A stretch of 64,000 bases of DNA from Pantoea sp. A4 (GTDB taxonomy: Bacteria > Pseudomonadota > Gammaproteobacteria > Enterobacterales > Enterobacteriaceae), in assembly GCF_000295955.2 (NCBI RefSeq), contig NZ_ALXE01000022.1, positions 124,001-188,000 on the forward strand, written 5' to 3'. The first letter of the stretch is position 1; every line of letters begins with the position of its first letter. The notes beneath the pieces are model-generated. The model ran no database searches and had not been told where the DNA came from. It worked only from the letters and a program-made list of their open reading frames with translations. Both the position numbers and the translations under genes were made by a program. Positions 9,730 to 20,233 of this stretch are shown here, piece after piece.

Positions 9730-10025
9730 CATCGTTCCACCCGGCAAATTCGGGTGGTGAAGCTCTGGTACCATTTTTCCCTGCCAAGACGCTGCGCCAT
9801 AAGATGGGCAGCGTTTTTTTTCCAATTCTGAATATCTTCCACTGTCTGCCAGTAAGAAACGGTAATGCCGAGGGTTTCACGCGCTGATTCCACACCAAGG
9901 AACCCCGGCTGTTGCTGGGCCAACTGCACCATTTGCTGTGCCATGTCGCCATAGCCTTCATCGGTTTCGGTGCGCGTTGAGGTAAAAATCACCGCGTAAT
10001 AGGGAGGGGTAGGGAGCTGCAGCAT
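9705..10025 (-). CDS. Antibiotic biosynthesis monooxygenase (ABM) domain protein
   Basis: 106-residue dimeric ferredoxin-like fold protein. The pattern 'YYAVIFTSTRT', 'QQPGFLGVESAR', 'GITVSYWQTVEDIQNWKKNAAH' is characteristic of ABM/heme-degrading monooxygenase relatives. It is convergent with, and overlaps by 25 bp, the iron binding-protein gene, and has its own weaker Fur-like site, so a role under iron limitation is plausible. The reaction cannot be told from sequence; many ABM proteins of this size are uncharacterised. The ribosome site is poor (AGGATG about 15 bases upstream), so the start is less certain. Confidence 0.75.
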   Translation of the reverse strand: MLQLPTPPYYAVIFTSTRTETDEGYGDMAQQMVQLAQQQPGFLGVESARETLGITVSYWQTVEDIQNWKKNAAHLMAQRLGREKWYQSFTTRICRVERCYGFDATE

Positions 10026-10047
10026 AGCAAATTCAACATCCTGTTTA

Positions 10048-10066
10048 GCAAATGAGAATTAGCTTT
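10048..10066 (-). promoter_or_regulatory. Weak Fur-like site before the ABM gene
   Basis: 11 of 19 matches to the Fur consensus, core AATGAGAAT, about 25 bp upstream of the ABM gene start. Weaker than the site at 8550, but the pairing of two Fur-like sites around one convergent gene pair makes it worth listing. Confidence 0.35.
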
Positions 10067-10084
10067 ACCACATGTTGTGCAAGG

Positions 10085-10183
10085 TTAATAGTCGCTGTTA
10101 ACGTCCTGGGCAGCCGAGCGTAGGATTCGCCATAAGATGAAAGCACACAGTGCAATCACACCGCCGATAATGGCAATCCACAT
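10085..10183 (-). CDS. 32-residue single-pass membrane peptide
   Basis: Short gene between the ABM gene and pphA. It starts MWIAIIGGVIALCAFILWRI and ends in a polar tail (QDVNSDY): one transmembrane helix followed by positively charged RILR, so the tail is predicted cytoplasmic. A good ribosome site (GGGAG, 8 bases before the ATG) supports translation. It resembles the small membrane peptides that enterobacteria carry near stress genes, but I do not recognise a named family. Likely transcribed alone and divergently from pphA. Confidence 0.65.
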   Translation of the reverse strand: MWIAIIGGVIALCAFILWRILRSAAQDVNSDY

Positions 10184-10414
10184 GGTTTGTTCTCCCGAAA
10201 CCGAATGTTGTACCGGCATTGAGTGCGGTTACGTTTGAAGGCTAAGTATAACGATTGGTTATTGCAGTGTATGACTGCGCCAAAACAAAGCGTTACAAGC
10301 CTTGTCCCGATGTGGAACGGAATTATGCCTTCAGGGGCTGTAACGCCCGGTAAACAAGGCGACGATCTTCTATACTTGATCTCGTTACCGACTGCGATAA
10401 TCACGGGATCGGAT

Positions 10415-11062
10415 ATGAATTATCAATTTCTGCGGGGAGAAAACTGGCGACATATTTGGGTGGTCGGTGACCTTCACGGCTGTCGTGCACAGCTTGATGC
10501 CGCACTTCAGGCCAGACATTTTGATACAGATGAAGATCTGCTGATTTCGGTAGGTGACCTGATTGATCGCGGGCCAGACAGCCCAGGCTGCCTGGAATTA
10601 CTGCAACAGCCTTGGTTCCGTGCAGTGCGGGGGAATCATGAAGAGATGGCGCTGGCAGCGATTAACCACAACGAAATTTTGCACTGGATGATGAACGGGG
10701 GCGAGTGGTTCTGGCAACTGCAGGGCAGTGCCTTGATCAGTACGCGGCATGCCCTGAAACGCTGTGCTGAATTACCGCTGGTGCTGCACCTGCAACGTGA
10801 AAATGACATCGTGGTGATTGCTCATGCGGATTATCCCGCCAGCCACTATGCATGGGAACACGAACTCGACTGGCAGCAGGTGATGTGGGGACGCAATCGC
10901 ATTAACCATCTGATGCAGGGAGAGGGTGAGGGGATAGCCGGGGCGCAGGCTTTTTACTTTGGCCATACGCCGCTCCAGCGGCCGCTGCATCGCGCCAATT
11001 TGCATTACATCGATACTGGCGCAGTTTTTGGCAACGGCCTGACGCTGGAACAGCTGCAGTAA
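10415..11062 (+). CDS. pphA: PphA-type serine/threonine (and tyrosine) protein phosphatase
   Basis: 215-residue calcineurin-like metallophosphatase, the same size as E. coli PphA (218). Motifs in order: GDLHG near residue 17, 'GDLIDRGPDS' near 46, GNHEE near 73, HADYP and 'FGHTPL' in the C-terminal half, which supply the two-metal site. In E. coli PphA is a heat-shock phosphatase that signals protein misfolding (family knowledge). I chose ATG 10415 because homology begins there; a 64-codon in-frame upstream extension has no family similarity. It is convergent with rsmF with only 3 bp between stops. Confidence 0.92.
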   Translation: MNYQFLRGENWRHIWVVGDLHGCRAQLDAALQARHFDTDEDLLISVGDLIDRGPDSPGCLELLQQPWFRAVRGNHEEMALAAINHNEILHWMMNGGEWFWQLQGSALISTRHALKRCAELPLVLHLQRENDIVVIAHADYPASHYAWEHELDWQQVMWGRNRINHLMQGEGEGIAGAQAFYFGHTPLQRPLHRANLHYIDTGAVFGNGLTLEQLQ

Positions 11063-11065
11063 AGG

Positions 11066-12493
11066 TCAGCGGAAGAGTCGTCCATCGCGCACTAATTCAC
11101 GCGGATAGCTGTTTTTAATGCGGCTGTTAACGCGTTTTGCCAACCCTAACGGCTGCTGATGCAGCGTTACCACCATTTCATCCAGCGGAGGCGTGTTCTC
11201 CGGGTGGATATCGCGTCCACGGAACCACTCTTCCGCTTCTGCTTCGGTCAGGCCATAACAGTTGTCCGCACTGCCCGATGCCAGCGCCACAACCGCTTCA
11301 TGCTGCCAGCGGTATCCCTTCGCGAAGGTTTCCGCTAACCGCAGACCAATACGGGAAAAACGGACTTTGTTCAGCAACGGCTCGGCTTCCCGTGGGAACA
11401 ACCACAGCTCTTTATCCCGCTCCCACAGCGCTAAGTTGTCTGGCCAGGCGAGACCGACCTGTTTGGCGGCAGCGTAAACTTCCGCCTGCAATTTGCGCGT
11501 TGCCGGGAAGAAAGGCAGTTTGCCCAGCTTATACGTTGGCGCGGGGAGAGCCGCGACTTCCGCCGTTTTACGTAACCGCGCGACGAAGAAACCTTCACTG
11601 TCGAACAGCTGTGGGAAGACGTGCAGGAAGCCTTCCGGCGTCACGGCTTTTTCCGCGCCGGTGAACAGGTCATCCAGCGGTTCGATGCTCACGGCATCGG
11701 GGTATTCAGCCAGCAGCCAGGCGACAACCTGCTGATTTTCAATCTGATTCAGCGTACAGGTTGAGTAAATTAACGTGCCACCCGGTTTTAAAGCGTGGAA
11801 TGCGCTGGCGATCAGATCGCGCTGCGTGGCTGCAATCTCGTGCGTGCTCTCCAGCGACCAGTTTTTTAATGCATCCTGATCTTTACGCATCACGCCTTCA
11901 CCGGAGCAGGGGGCATCCAGCAGAATGGCATCAAACTGTTGCGGTAACGCTGCGCCAAAAACGCGGGCGTCAAAATGGGTTAACGCGCAGTTACTGACGC
12001 CGCAGCGGCTGATGTTGGCATGTAACACTTTCACCCGACTGGCGGAGTACTCATTGGCCACAATCAGCCCCTGGTTATTCATCTTTGCCGCAATCTGGGT
12101 GGTTTTAGAGCCAGGCGCGGCCGCCATATCCATTACCTGAGTGGGTTCAGGGCAACTGGCAAACAGTGCGCTGACCGGTAACATGGAGCTGGCTTCCTGA
12201 ATATAGAACAGCCCGGAGAGGTGTTCAGCCACGCTGCCTAATGGCAGGCTCTCATCTTCACGCTCGATCCAGAAGCCTTCTGCACACCACGGAATCGGGG
12301 TTAAACGCCAGCCGTAATGGGCGGTTTGTGCTAAGAAGTCCACTACGCTGATCTTCAACGTATTGATACGTAAGCTGCGGCGTAAAGGCTGGAAGCAAAT
12401 GGCGTTAAAACGTGCGAATTCAGCCTCATCAGGCAGAGCCTGACGCATCAGGGTGAGGAAATCAGGGGGAAAGCGTAAAGACGAATCAGCCAC
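11066..12493 (-). CDS. rsmF: RsmF, 16S rRNA m5C1407 methyltransferase
   Basis: 475 residues, same length as E. coli RsmF (YebU). SAM-binding '[17 protein letters not shown]' near residue 125, the two catalytic cysteines in '[14 protein letters not shown]' (about 195) and '[12 protein letters not shown]' (about 247), and the C-terminal PUA-like region ending '[15 protein letters not shown]'. It methylates C1407 in the decoding region of the small subunit. Alone on the minus strand, downstream of letB in the same orientation, as in E. coli. Confidence 0.97.
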   Translation of the reverse strand: MADSSLRFPPDFLTLMRQALPDEAEFARFNAICFQPLRRSLRINTLKISVVDFLAQTAHYGWRLTPIPWCAEGFWIEREDESLPLGSVAEHLSGLFYIQEASSMLPVSALFASCPEPTQVMDMAAAPGSKTTQIAAKMNNQGLIVANEYSASRVKVLHANISRCGVSNCALTHFDARVFGAALPQQFDAILLDAPCSGEGVMRKDQDALKNWSLESTHEIAATQRDLIASAFHALKPGGTLIYSTCTLNQIENQQVVAWLLAEYPDAVSIEPLDDLFTGAEKAVTPEGFLHVFPQLFDSEGFFVARLRKTAEVAALPAPTYKLGKLPFFPATRKLQAEVYAAAKQVGLAWPDNLALWERDKELWLFPREAEPLLNKVRFSRIGLRLAETFAKGYRWQHEAVVALASGSADNCYGLTEAEAEEWFRGRDIHPENTPPLDEMVVTLHQQPLGLAKRVNSRIKNSYPRELVRDGRLFR

Positions 12494-12544
12494 AGCAAGG
12501 TTCCAGTCAGGACAAAGGCGGCAAGTTTATCATGTCAGCTAACG

Positions 12545-12567
12545 CCCGGGCAGAGAATCTGCCCGGG
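12545..12567 (-). terminator. Hairpin after letAB
   Basis: Perfect 10-bp stem CCCGGGCAGA / TCTGCCCGGG with a GAA loop, 15 bp beyond the letB stop. It lacks a long T-run, so it may act as a bidirectional attenuator or mRNA end structure. Confidence 0.6.
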
Positions 12568-12581
12568 AACATCAGGAAGGA

Positions 12582-15221
12582 TCAGTTTTGATGCGGATCG
12601 GGGATGGCGGTGCCCCAACTGCGCCACTCTTTCGGTGCTTCATCCTGCAACAGGAAGTGCTTATTCGGCGAAGCCTGTGGTGCCAGCGGCACTGTCGGCG
12701 GCGTTGCAAACTGAATGCCGCCACGGATGAACTGCTGGAATGTCCCGGTTTTCACCACGCCGCCAATCAGACCAAAGTTAAGGTCGTAACCGGACGCCAG
12801 CCAGAACACCGAGTTGTTACGCACCAGATGCTGATACTTCTTGCTGATACGCAACGCAACCTGCACCCGGTCCGCCATGTTGCCCAGTGACGTCCCGGTG
12901 ACAGTTCCGACTTCCACGCCACGGAACAGCACTGGCGTACCCAGCGAAAGCGATCCGGCTTCGGTAGCATCCACATAGATATTCAGCCCGTTCAGGTAGC
13001 GCGCATCGGTGATGGTGCTCTCCTGAAGATAGAAGTTACGTTCCTGTCCGCCCTTACCTGGGTCGACATTCACGTACGGCTGTAACAGGCTCTCCAGATG
13101 ATTCACTCCCGTCGGCGAGATCTCGGGTGCCACCACGGAGAAGCTGCTGCCACTGCGGGCAAAGTCCTGCACGTATTCGGGATACAGCACGGCTTTGGCA
13201 ATCACCTGGTTGTTATCGCTGCTGAGCGCCAGGGATTCGACCTGGCCCACGTTGATACCCAGATAACGAATCGGCATTCCGGCAGAGAGTTTGCTGCCGT
13301 CATAGGTGTGCAGCGTAATCTGGCTGCCCACCGCACGCGCAGCGGTTTCCGAGGAGTAGAGCACCCGTTTGGCATTGCGCGCGACCTGGGCACCTTTGAG
13401 GTTGTCAAAACTGATGGCACCGCGTAATGCCCGGTTAATGGGCGAGGCCTGAACCGTCAGGCCGCTGCCGTTGAGCTGCACTTTGGCTCCGCCTTCAGCC
13501 CAGAATACGCTCTCTGAGGTCAGTAATTTACGGTACTCAGGGCGGATATGCACCGCGATATCAAAGGCATCTGCCCGTGGCGTGACGTTCACCACTTCAC
13601 CCACCTCAAATTTACGGTACAGCACCACAGAACCGGCCTGCACATCTGGCAGGCTGGCTGCGGTCAGCATCAGCGTAGTGCCAGGCTTATCGCCAGTAAT
13701 GCCTTCCTGCGCTTTTTCGGCATCGGCGTACAGCGGATATTCGGCTTTGCTGCCACCGAGGCTGCCGGGATCAAGGCGGATGCCGCCGTTGACCCATTCG
13801 CTGGCGCTGGCACCGAGCACCTGCATGCCATCGAGGCCAAATTTCACATTCAGGCGGCTGTTAACGATAAATTTACTGTCGCCATGGACCAACTGGCGAT
13901 ATTGCGACTGAACCGCGACCACGAAGTGAATGCCATCTGCCGCCAGTTCGCGGGAAATAACCTGCCCAATTTGCATCCCGTGCAGCATCAGCGGTTGTCC
14001 GGCATCAATACCGAAGCTGTCTGGCGCGGTGAGTTTAACCGTCAACACATCCGGCTGCTGCAATAATGATTCATCTGCTGCCAGCACCGTAAAGTGGTCC
14101 TGCGCCGGGCCTTCGCCGGGCACCAGTACCAGCGTGTTCCCGGTTAGCAGGCTGCTGAGGCTGGTATCCGTCAGGCTGATTTTCGGGCTGTGCATTTCAA
14201 TGCGCGTACCGCTACGCATTAAGTCGGTGACGGAAGGATCAATTGTCAATTCACCGCTGACTTTACCGCCCGGTAACAGATTGAGTTTGGTCAAGGTGCC
14301 CACTTCCAGCCCCTGATAGAGCAGTGGCGTGCGTCCCGCTTTGAGATTATTACCATTTGGCAGATCGAGGGTAATGTTCACCCCGCGCTGGCTATGGGAG
14401 AGATCAGGGTAGAGCGTGTAGTTTTGATCCGCCTTGGCAGGCTGGCCATCAGAGGGGGAGTCAAAGGCAATCGCCCCATTGACCAGCGCCGACAGGCTCT
14501 CCAGCTGGACTTTAGCGCCGCTCAGACTGACATCGGCATTCAGCCCGGAGACGTTCCAGAAACGGCTGTTGCTCTTCACCAGGTTAGTAAAGCGGCGATC
14601 AACCAGCACATCCACCGTCACACCGTTGCTGCCGTTGTTGATGCTGTAGTCATAGACGCGGCCCACCGGAATCTTACGGTAGTACACCAGAGAACCGGTA
14701 TTGAGCGATCCCAAATCCGGGGCGTGTAGGTGCACCAGCAGCTCACCGGTATTCACGCGATACTTCGGCTGGGTATCCAGCGCGGTGAAGGTTTCACGCG
14801 GGTTACCTTTACCGGGCATCATACCGATGTAGTTACCGCCCACCAGCGCGTCCAGCCCGGAGACCCCCGCCAAAGACGCTTTCGGTGTGACCAGCCAGAA
14901 CTGGGTATTGTCGCGCAGCGCCTCACGCATATCGCTCTTAATACTGGCCTTGATCTGAATGCTGCGATAGTCATCACTCAGCACAATGCCTTGCACCGTG
15001 CCCACTTCCACCCCCTGATAGCGAATCGGGGTGCGGCCCGGCACAATGCCGTCCGCGGTCTGGAAGTTGATGGTTATCACCGTTCCGCGATCCTGGTAAT
15101 TAGTCCAGAGCAGCCAGCCTGCGATAAGCATCGCAATCACAGGCAGCAGCCAGAAGGGCGAAACCTTACGCTTATTGCGCACGTTAGCGCTAGTCGGTGT
15201 AGTCGGCGTTTCCTGTTGCAT
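12582..15221 (-). CDS. letB: LetB (YebT), intermembrane lipid-transport MCE tunnel protein
   Basis: 879 residues from the preferred start; E. coli LetB is 877. After a short cytoplasmic N-terminus and one transmembrane helix ('[17 protein letters not shown]', about 23-40) come seven tandem MCE domains, each opening with a variant of '[13 protein letters not shown]' (for example '[18 protein letters not shown]' and '[16 protein letters not shown]'). These hexamerise into a tunnel spanning the periplasm for phospholipid traffic. I chose ATG 15221 because the GGGA ribosome site is 6 bases upstream; an in-frame ATG at 15227 is too close to it. The start overlaps the letA end, indicating coupling. 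Confidence 0.96.
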   Translation of the reverse strand: MQQETPTTPTSANVRNKRKVSPFWLLPVIAMLIAGWLLWTNYQDRGTVITINFQTADGIVPGRTPIRYQGVEVGTVQGIVLSDDYRSIQIKASIKSDMREALRDNTQFWLVTPKASLAGVSGLDALVGGNYIGMMPGKGNPRETFTALDTQPKYRVNTGELLVHLHAPDLGSLNTGSLVYYRKIPVGRVYDYSINNGSNGVTVDVLVDRRFTNLVKSNSRFWNVSGLNADVSLSGAKVQLESLSALVNGAIAFDSPSDGQPAKADQNYTLYPDLSHSQRGVNITLDLPNGNNLKAGRTPLLYQGLEVGTLTKLNLLPGGKVSGELTIDPSVTDLMRSGTRIEMHSPKISLTDTSLSSLLTGNTLVLVPGEGPAQDHFTVLAADESLLQQPDVLTVKLTAPDSFGIDAGQPLMLHGMQIGQVISRELAADGIHFVVAVQSQYRQLVHGDSKFIVNSRLNVKFGLDGMQVLGASASEWVNGGIRLDPGSLGGSKAEYPLYADAEKAQEGITGDKPGTTLMLTAASLPDVQAGSVVLYRKFEVGEVVNVTPRADAFDIAVHIRPEYRKLLTSESVFWAEGGAKVQLNGSGLTVQASPINRALRGAISFDNLKGAQVARNAKRVLYSSETAARAVGSQITLHTYDGSKLSAGMPIRYLGINVGQVESLALSSDNNQVIAKAVLYPEYVQDFARSGSSFSVVAPEISPTGVNHLESLLQPYVNVDPGKGGQERNFYLQESTITDARYLNGLNIYVDATEAGSLSLGTPVLFRGVEVGTVTGTSLGNMADRVQVALRISKKYQHLVRNNSVFWLASGYDLNFGLIGGVVKTGTFQQFIRGGIQFATPPTVPLAPQASPNKHFLLQDEAPKEWRSWGTAIPDPHQN

Positions 15222-16434
15222 GTGCATCCCAAATCAGTCGGCTGTCAAGCCATTCAACAGCCAGAATCGTCAGGATCACTGCTGAGCCAAAGTAAAACGC
15301 AGCAGGTCCCATGGTAAAAGCCAGTAGCTGGTCACGGTTAACCAGCGACATGGTAAGCGAAATGACAAACAGATCCAGCATTGACCAGCGTCCCACCCAG
15401 GTCACCACGCGCAGAAGTCGGATGCGGGTTTTTAACCCCTGTTCACAGCGGAAATGAATGCTGATTAACAGCGTCAGCATCACCAGTACTTTGGTAAACG
15501 GCACCAGAATACTGGCAATAAAGACCACAGCGGCAACGGGTACGTTGCCGTTAGCCAGCGAAAGAATACCCGAGAGGATAGTGTCATCGCGGCGAGCGCC
15601 GTTGACATACACGATCGAGATGGGCATCAGATTCGCCGGGATCAGTAGCACAATGGACGCGATCAGGGCCGCCCAGGATTTTTGCAGACTGTGTCGGCGG
15701 CGAAAATCCAACGGGGTATGGCAGCGCGGACAACGGCCGCGATCGTCCGGGATGCTGGTATGATGACAATTAAGGCACACCTGAAGCTTTTCCACCGGTA
15801 CGTTGGCGGGCGCCTGCGGGTAAAAACGCTCCCAAAGTTGTTCCACGTTGAGATGAATCAGCGTCAGCAGGCTCAGTAAGGTGAGGGCAATAAACGCAAC
15901 CAGCCCATAGCCGGCATCCAAATCGGCGTAGTCCTGGACTTTGATCGAGGCAATGGCGACACCCACCAGATAGATATCCAGCATCACCCACTCTTTGAGC
16001 TTATCCAGCATCAGCAACACCGGGCGCAGGTTCATGCCCAGCCGTTCACCCAGCCACAGATAGAGAATCGAGGCGACCAGCGTAACCGGGGCACCCACCG
16101 CACAAAATGCCACCATTGAGGCGGTCAGCACATTGCCCTGTTGTGTCATTTGAATGATACCTTCAATGACACTGGCGTTAATGCGTTGACCTAACAGGCG
16201 AATATCCACCAGCGGCAGGGAAAAGGCGAACGGCATCAACACGATCATTGCCACGGCCATGGCGGTTAGCCCGGTCATCGACCAGTCACGGCCGCTGGAA
16301 ATCTTTGCCTGGCAGCGTGGACAGTAGCAGGACTGATGGGATTTAACATCCGGTAAGGAAAAAAGGGTATCGCATTGCGGGCAACGCTGATAACGTGCGG
16401 GGGGCAACGCTTCGGTGATGGCTTGAATTTTCAT
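15190..16434 (-). CDS. letA: LetA (YebS), PqiA-family inner-membrane partner of LetB
   Basis: 414 residues with two PqiA repeats. Each repeat starts with a zinc-ribbon of two CxxC knuckles: 'CPQC'/'CPRC' near residues 18-40 and 'CLNC'/'CPRC' near 218-240, followed by about four transmembrane helices. LetA is the integral membrane partner that feeds lipid to the LetB tunnel (family knowledge). letB starts within the last 32 bases of letA, so the two are translationally coupled as in E. coli. The upstream 220 bp separate it from divergent msrC. Confidence 0.96.
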   Translation of the reverse strand: MKIQAITEALPPARYQRCPQCDTLFSLPDVKSHQSCYCPRCQAKISSGRDWSMTGLTAMAVAMIVLMPFAFSLPLVDIRLLGQRINASVIEGIIQMTQQGNVLTASMVAFCAVGAPVTLVASILYLWLGERLGMNLRPVLLMLDKLKEWVMLDIYLVGVAIASIKVQDYADLDAGYGLVAFIALTLLSLLTLIHLNVEQLWERFYPQAPANVPVEKLQVCLNCHHTSIPDDRGRCPRCHTPLDFRRRHSLQKSWAALIASIVLLIPANLMPISIVYVNGARRDDTILSGILSLANGNVPVAAVVFIASILVPFTKVLVMLTLLISIHFRCEQGLKTRIRLLRVVTWVGRWSMLDLFVISLTMSLVNRDQLLAFTMGPAAFYFGSAVILTILAVEWLDSRLIWDAHATGNADYTD

Positions 16435-16657
16435 AAAGAGTGCGATCTCAGCCCATTGCTCGTGACGGATTCTGGTTTACATCAGCCACAATCCATAATG
16501 AAGCGACGTTGCAACTGGTGCTCGGCTTTCTGGGCCATAGACAGATAAGGGTATAGTAACTAACGGATTGATTCACCTTGTTGCCCTGGATTTTTAGTGC
16601 TTATTTTTAACAGGCGAAGAGAGCAAGGCCTCTTTTGATACTGGTTATGGTTGAATA

Positions 16658-17158
16658 ATGAACAAAACTGATTTTTATGCGGATTTGAACCGCGACATGC
16701 GGGCGTTACTCTCTGGTGAAACTGCCTTCCTGGCCGCACTGGGTAACTTCAGCGCGCTGGTCTACGAACGTCTCGATGGTTTGAACTGGGTCGGTTTTTA
16801 TCTGCTGACGGAAGCAGACACGCTGGTACTCGGCCCCTTCCAGGGGAAAATTGCCTGTGTGCGCATTCCTGTCGGCAAAGGCGTGTGTGGTACCGCCATT
16901 GCCGAAGAGCGCGTACAGCGCGTCGATGATGTTCATGCCTTCCCTGGGCATATCGCCTGTGACGCGGCAAGCAATGCAGAAATCGTTATTCCACTGAAGG
17001 TTAACGGTCAGTGGATCGGTGTGCTGGACATCGACAGTACCGTGTTTAACCGCTTCAACGAAGAAGATGAAGCGGGGCTGGTCGAACTGACTGATGGGCT
17101 TTGTGAAGTGCTGGCGAACAGCGACCTCGAAAAATTTATTCAGCTGACGCGCAGCTAA
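16658..17158 (+). CDS. msrC: MsrC (YebR), free methionine-(R)-sulfoxide reductase
   Basis: 166-residue GAF-fold enzyme reducing free Met-R-sulfoxide. The family cysteines are in 'KIACVRIPVGKGVCG' and 'HIACDAASNAEIVIP' (about residues 68, 78 and 102). The surrounding 'LNWVGFYLL', 'LVLGPFQGK' and 'IDSTVFNRFNEEDEAGL' are standard fRMsr motifs. It lies between letA and proQ as in E. coli. Of thematic interest given the organosulfur genes further right, but it is core genome here. Confidence 0.95.
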   Translation: MNKTDFYADLNRDMRALLSGETAFLAALGNFSALVYERLDGLNWVGFYLLTEADTLVLGPFQGKIACVRIPVGKGVCGTAIAEERVQRVDDVHAFPGHIACDAASNAEIVIPLKVNGQWIGVLDIDSTVFNRFNEEDEAGLVELTDGLCEVLANSDLEKFIQLTRS

Positions 17159-17254
17159 TCGACTGGAACACATAGCATTTATCGGGCGTGTCATTATAAT
17201 GTCGCCTGTTCATGCCAGCTCCGGTCGGCAAACCCGTTGTAATCAGGAAATTTC

Positions 17255-17935
17255 ATGGAAAATCAACCTAAGTTGAACAGTAGTAAAGAAGTGATTGCCT
17301 TTCTTGCGGAACGTTTTCCGCAATGCTTTAGCGCTGAAGGCGAAGCCCGTCCTCTGAAAATCGGGATCTTCCAGGATCTGGTCGAGCGTGTTCAGGGTGA
17401 AATGAGCCTGAGCAAGACGCAGTTGCGTTCCGCTTTGCGCCTTTATACCTCTAGCTGGCGTTACCTTTACGGCGTTAAAGCCGGTGCAATCCGTGTTGAC
17501 CTGGATGGCAACGCCTGTGGCGTTCTGGATGAGCAGCATGTTGAGCATGCGCGCAAACAGTTAGAAGAAGCGAAAGCTCGCGTGCAGGCACAGCGTGATC
17601 AGCAGAAAGCGGCAAAACGCGAAGCCGCAGGTGAAGAGGGCGAACGTCGTCCAGCAAAACCTGCACCGCGCCGCCCGGCTAATCCAGACGCACCACGTCA
17701 ACCACGTGCTAAAACGCAGCGTGACAGTGCACCAGCGCGTAAACCGGCTCCACGTGCGGAGCGGCCTAAGCCAATCACTGACACCTCAACTTTGCAACCC
17801 GGTCAAAATATTAAAGTTACAGCGGGTAAAGGTGCAATGGATGCTACCGTCCTTGAAGTTTCAAAAGACGGTGTTCGGGTGCAACTCGCATCTGGCATGG
17901 CAATGATTGTACGCGCAGAACATTTGCAGTTCTGA
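17255..17935 (+). CDS. proQ: ProQ, RNA chaperone
   Basis: 226 residues. The N-terminal FinO-like domain (1-120; '[20 protein letters not shown]', '[14 protein letters not shown]') is nearly identical to E. coli ProQ. Then a Lys/Arg/Pro/Ala-rich disordered linker (about 120-175) that differs from E. coli in length and sequence, and the C-terminal Tudor-like domain ending '[13 protein letters not shown]'. Global sRNA-binding chaperone. A good -10 (TATAAT at 17195) lies about 55 bp upstream. prc follows after 19 bp, forming the conserved proQ-prc operon. Confidence 0.97.
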   Translation: MENQPKLNSSKEVIAFLAERFPQCFSAEGEARPLKIGIFQDLVERVQGEMSLSKTQLRSALRLYTSSWRYLYGVKAGAIRVDLDGNACGVLDEQHVEHARKQLEEAKARVQAQRDQQKAAKREAAGEEGERRPAKPAPRRPANPDAPRQPRAKTQRDSAPARKPAPRAERPKPITDTSTLQPGQNIKVTAGKGAMDATVLEVSKDGVRVQLASGMAMIVRAEHLQF

Positions 17936-17954
17936 TACGGAGGCTGATCGCGGC

Positions 17955-20003
17955 ATGAACACCTTTTTTAAGATCGGTATGATCGCGGGCCTGCTGTTAG
18001 CAGGCCCAACTTTCGGCGCGGAAACCCAGATTACGCGCGCGAACCAGATTCCCCAGATCCACGAAGATGCGCAGGACCCCACGGTCAGCGAACGTGTCAC
18101 TTCACGCTTCACGCGCTCTCACTATCGCCAGTTTGATCTCGATGCCACTTTCTCGGCGCGCATCTTTGATCGCTATCTGAATATGCTGGATTACAATCAC
18201 AACGTTTTCCTCGCTTCAGACGTCGCGCAATTTGCCGATAAGAAAGGCACTCTGGGCGATGAGTATCGCAGTGGCAAACTGGACGTGTTCTACGATTTAT
18301 ACAATCTTTCGCAGAAACGCCGTTTTGAGCGCTATCAGTACGCCCTGAGCGTGCTGAGCCAACCAATGAATTTCTCCAGCAATGCCACTATCGACATCGA
18401 TCGCGCTAAAGCCCCCTGGCCGAAAGATGAGGCAGAGCTGAATGCCTTGTGGCAGGCTCGCGTCACCTATGACGAACTGAACCTGAAACTGACCGGCAAG
18501 AGCGAGCAGGAAATCCGCGATATCCTGACCAAGCGCTATAACTTTGCCATCCGCCGTCTTACGCAAAGCACCAGCGAAGATGTGTTCCAGTTGGCGATGA
18601 ATGCGTTTGCGCATGAAATTGATCCGCATACCAACTACCTCTCGCCACGCAGTACCGATCAGTTCAACACTGAAATGAGCCTCTCGCTGGAGGGAATCGG
18701 TGCGGTTCTGCAAATGGACGACGACTACACCGTGATTAACTCCATGGTGGCTGGCGGTCCAGCGGCGAAAAGCAAAACCATCACCGTTGGCGATCGTATC
18801 GTCGGTGTGGGTCAGCCGGGCAAACCTATTGAAGATGTGATTGGCTGGCGTCTTGATGACGTGGTCGACAAAATCAAAGGCCCGAAAGGCAGCAAAGTGC
18901 GTCTGGAAATTTTGCCTGCGGGCAAAGGCTCCAAAACCCGCATCGTCACGCTGACGCGTGAAAAAATCCGTCTGGAAGACCGCGCAGTGCAGATGTCTGT
19001 CCATAACGTTGGCAAACAAAAAGTCGGCGTGCTGGATATTCCTGGCTTCTACGTAGGTTTAACGGATGACGTAAAAGTTCAGCTGCAAAAACTGCAGAAG
19101 CAAAACGTCGACAGCATTGTGATTGACTTGCGTACCAACGGCGGCGGTGCGTTAACCGAAGCGGTAGGATTGTCTGGTCTGTTCATTCCGAGCGGCCCAG
19201 TGGTGCAGGTGCGCGATAACAATGGTCGTATCCGTCAGGACAGCGACAACGACGGCATTGTCTACTACAAAGGCCCGCTGGTGGTGCTGGTTGACCGTTT
19301 CAGTGCTTCGGCGTCTGAGATCTTCGCGGCCGCGATGCAGGACTATGGCCGTGCGCTGATTGTTGGCGAGCCGACCTTTGGTAAAGGCACCGTACAGCAA
19401 TACCGTTCGCTTAACCGCATCTACGATCAGATGCTGCGTCCTGAATGGCCAGCCCTGGGCTCGGTGCAGTACACCATTCAGAAATTCTACCGCATCAATG
19501 GCGGCAGTACTCAGCGCAAAGGCGTCACGCCGGACCTGATTATGCCGACTGGGGTAGAAGCGGCGAAAACGGGCGAGAAGTTCGAAGACAACGCTCTGCC
19601 GTGGGACAGCATCACGGCTGCCAGCTACACCAAAACCGGTGACATCAAACCGTATATCCCGGCGCTGGTGAAAGATCACGATGAGCGTATCGCCAAAGAT
19701 CGTGAATTCCAGTACATCATGAAAGATATCGCGCGCTACGATGCGATCAAAGACAAGCTGAACATCGTTTCCCTCAACCTGGCCCAGCGTCAGAAAGAGA
19801 ATCAGGAAGATGATGCGCTGCGTCTGGAACGCATCAATGCCCGTTATCAGGCAGAAGGCAAAGCGCCACTGAAGAGTCTGGATGCGTTGCCGAAAGATTA
19901 CAAAGAGCCGGACCCGTATCTTGATGAAACGGTGAAGATTGCCAATGACCTGGCGCAGCTTGAAACGGCTCAGCCTGAAGCTGCGGCAGCCACAGACAAG
20001 TAA
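17955..20003 (+). CDS. prc: Prc (Tsp), periplasmic tail-specific protease
   Basis: 682 residues, matching E. coli Prc. Signal peptide 'MNTFFKIGMIAGLLLAGPTFGA'; PDZ domain about 235-325 ('GIGAVLQMDDDYTVINSMVAGG'); S41 catalytic core with nucleophile Ser in 'FSASASEIFAAAMQ' and Lys in 'PTFGKGTVQQY'. It processes FtsI and degrades periplasmic substrates including MepS with its adaptor NlpI. The start at 17955 is chosen because an upstream in-frame start (17907) would overlap proQ and precede the signal peptide with 16 unrelated residues. Confidence 0.97.
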   Translation: MNTFFKIGMIAGLLLAGPTFGAETQITRANQIPQIHEDAQDPTVSERVTSRFTRSHYRQFDLDATFSARIFDRYLNMLDYNHNVFLASDVAQFADKKGTLGDEYRSGKLDVFYDLYNLSQKRRFERYQYALSVLSQPMNFSSNATIDIDRAKAPWPKDEAELNALWQARVTYDELNLKLTGKSEQEIRDILTKRYNFAIRRLTQSTSEDVFQLAMNAFAHEIDPHTNYLSPRSTDQFNTEMSLSLEGIGAVLQMDDDYTVINSMVAGGPAAKSKTITVGDRIVGVGQPGKPIEDVIGWRLDDVVDKIKGPKGSKVRLEILPAGKGSKTRIVTLTREKIRLEDRAVQMSVHNVGKQKVGVLDIPGFYVGLTDDVKVQLQKLQKQNVDSIVIDLRTNGGGALTEAVGLSGLFIPSGPVVQVRDNNGRIRQDSDNDGIVYYKGPLVVLVDRFSASASEIFAAAMQDYGRALIVGEPTFGKGTVQQYRSLNRIYDQMLRPEWPALGSVQYTIQKFYRINGGSTQRKGVTPDLIMPTGVEAAKTGEKFEDNALPWDSITAASYTKTGDIKPYIPALVKDHDERIAKDREFQYIMKDIARYDAIKDKLNIVSLNLAQRQKENQEDDALRLERINARYQAEGKAPLKSLDALPKDYKEPDPYLDETVKIANDLAQLETAQPEAAAATDK

Positions 20004-20024
20004 TCTGTCTCATGAGAGAAAAGC

Positions 20025-20049
20025 ATCGCCTCGGCGGTGCTTTTTTTTT
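20025..20049 (+). terminator. Terminator after prc
   Basis: Stem AGCATCGCC / GGCGGTGCT (one G-T wobble) followed by nine T's, 22 bp beyond the prc stop; ends the proQ-prc transcript. Confidence 0.85.
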
Positions 20050-20233
20050 GCCTGTGTCATACTTGAGGTAAATTTATACGTCACGCGAGGCGGAAAAATA
20101 CCAGGACACTTCTGAGTGTAAAGTTATGTCTTTTTAGGCACTTAAACGTTAAGGTCGCTTGAAAAGCACGACAATGCTCTTAGGATATGTATCCGCGTAT
20201 AATCGCGTGAACTACTGAGGAAGATTAACGTTT

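Noticed and set aside
10223-10414. 64-codon upstream extension of pphA
   Set aside because: No similarity to phosphatases and no ribosome site; the downstream ATG gives the family's normal length.
10186-10414. Search for the sRNA pair SdsR/RyeA, which lies next to pphA in E. coli
   Set aside because: No segment resembling the SdsR 3' terminator stem (GACCGAATAC-type) was found in this gap.
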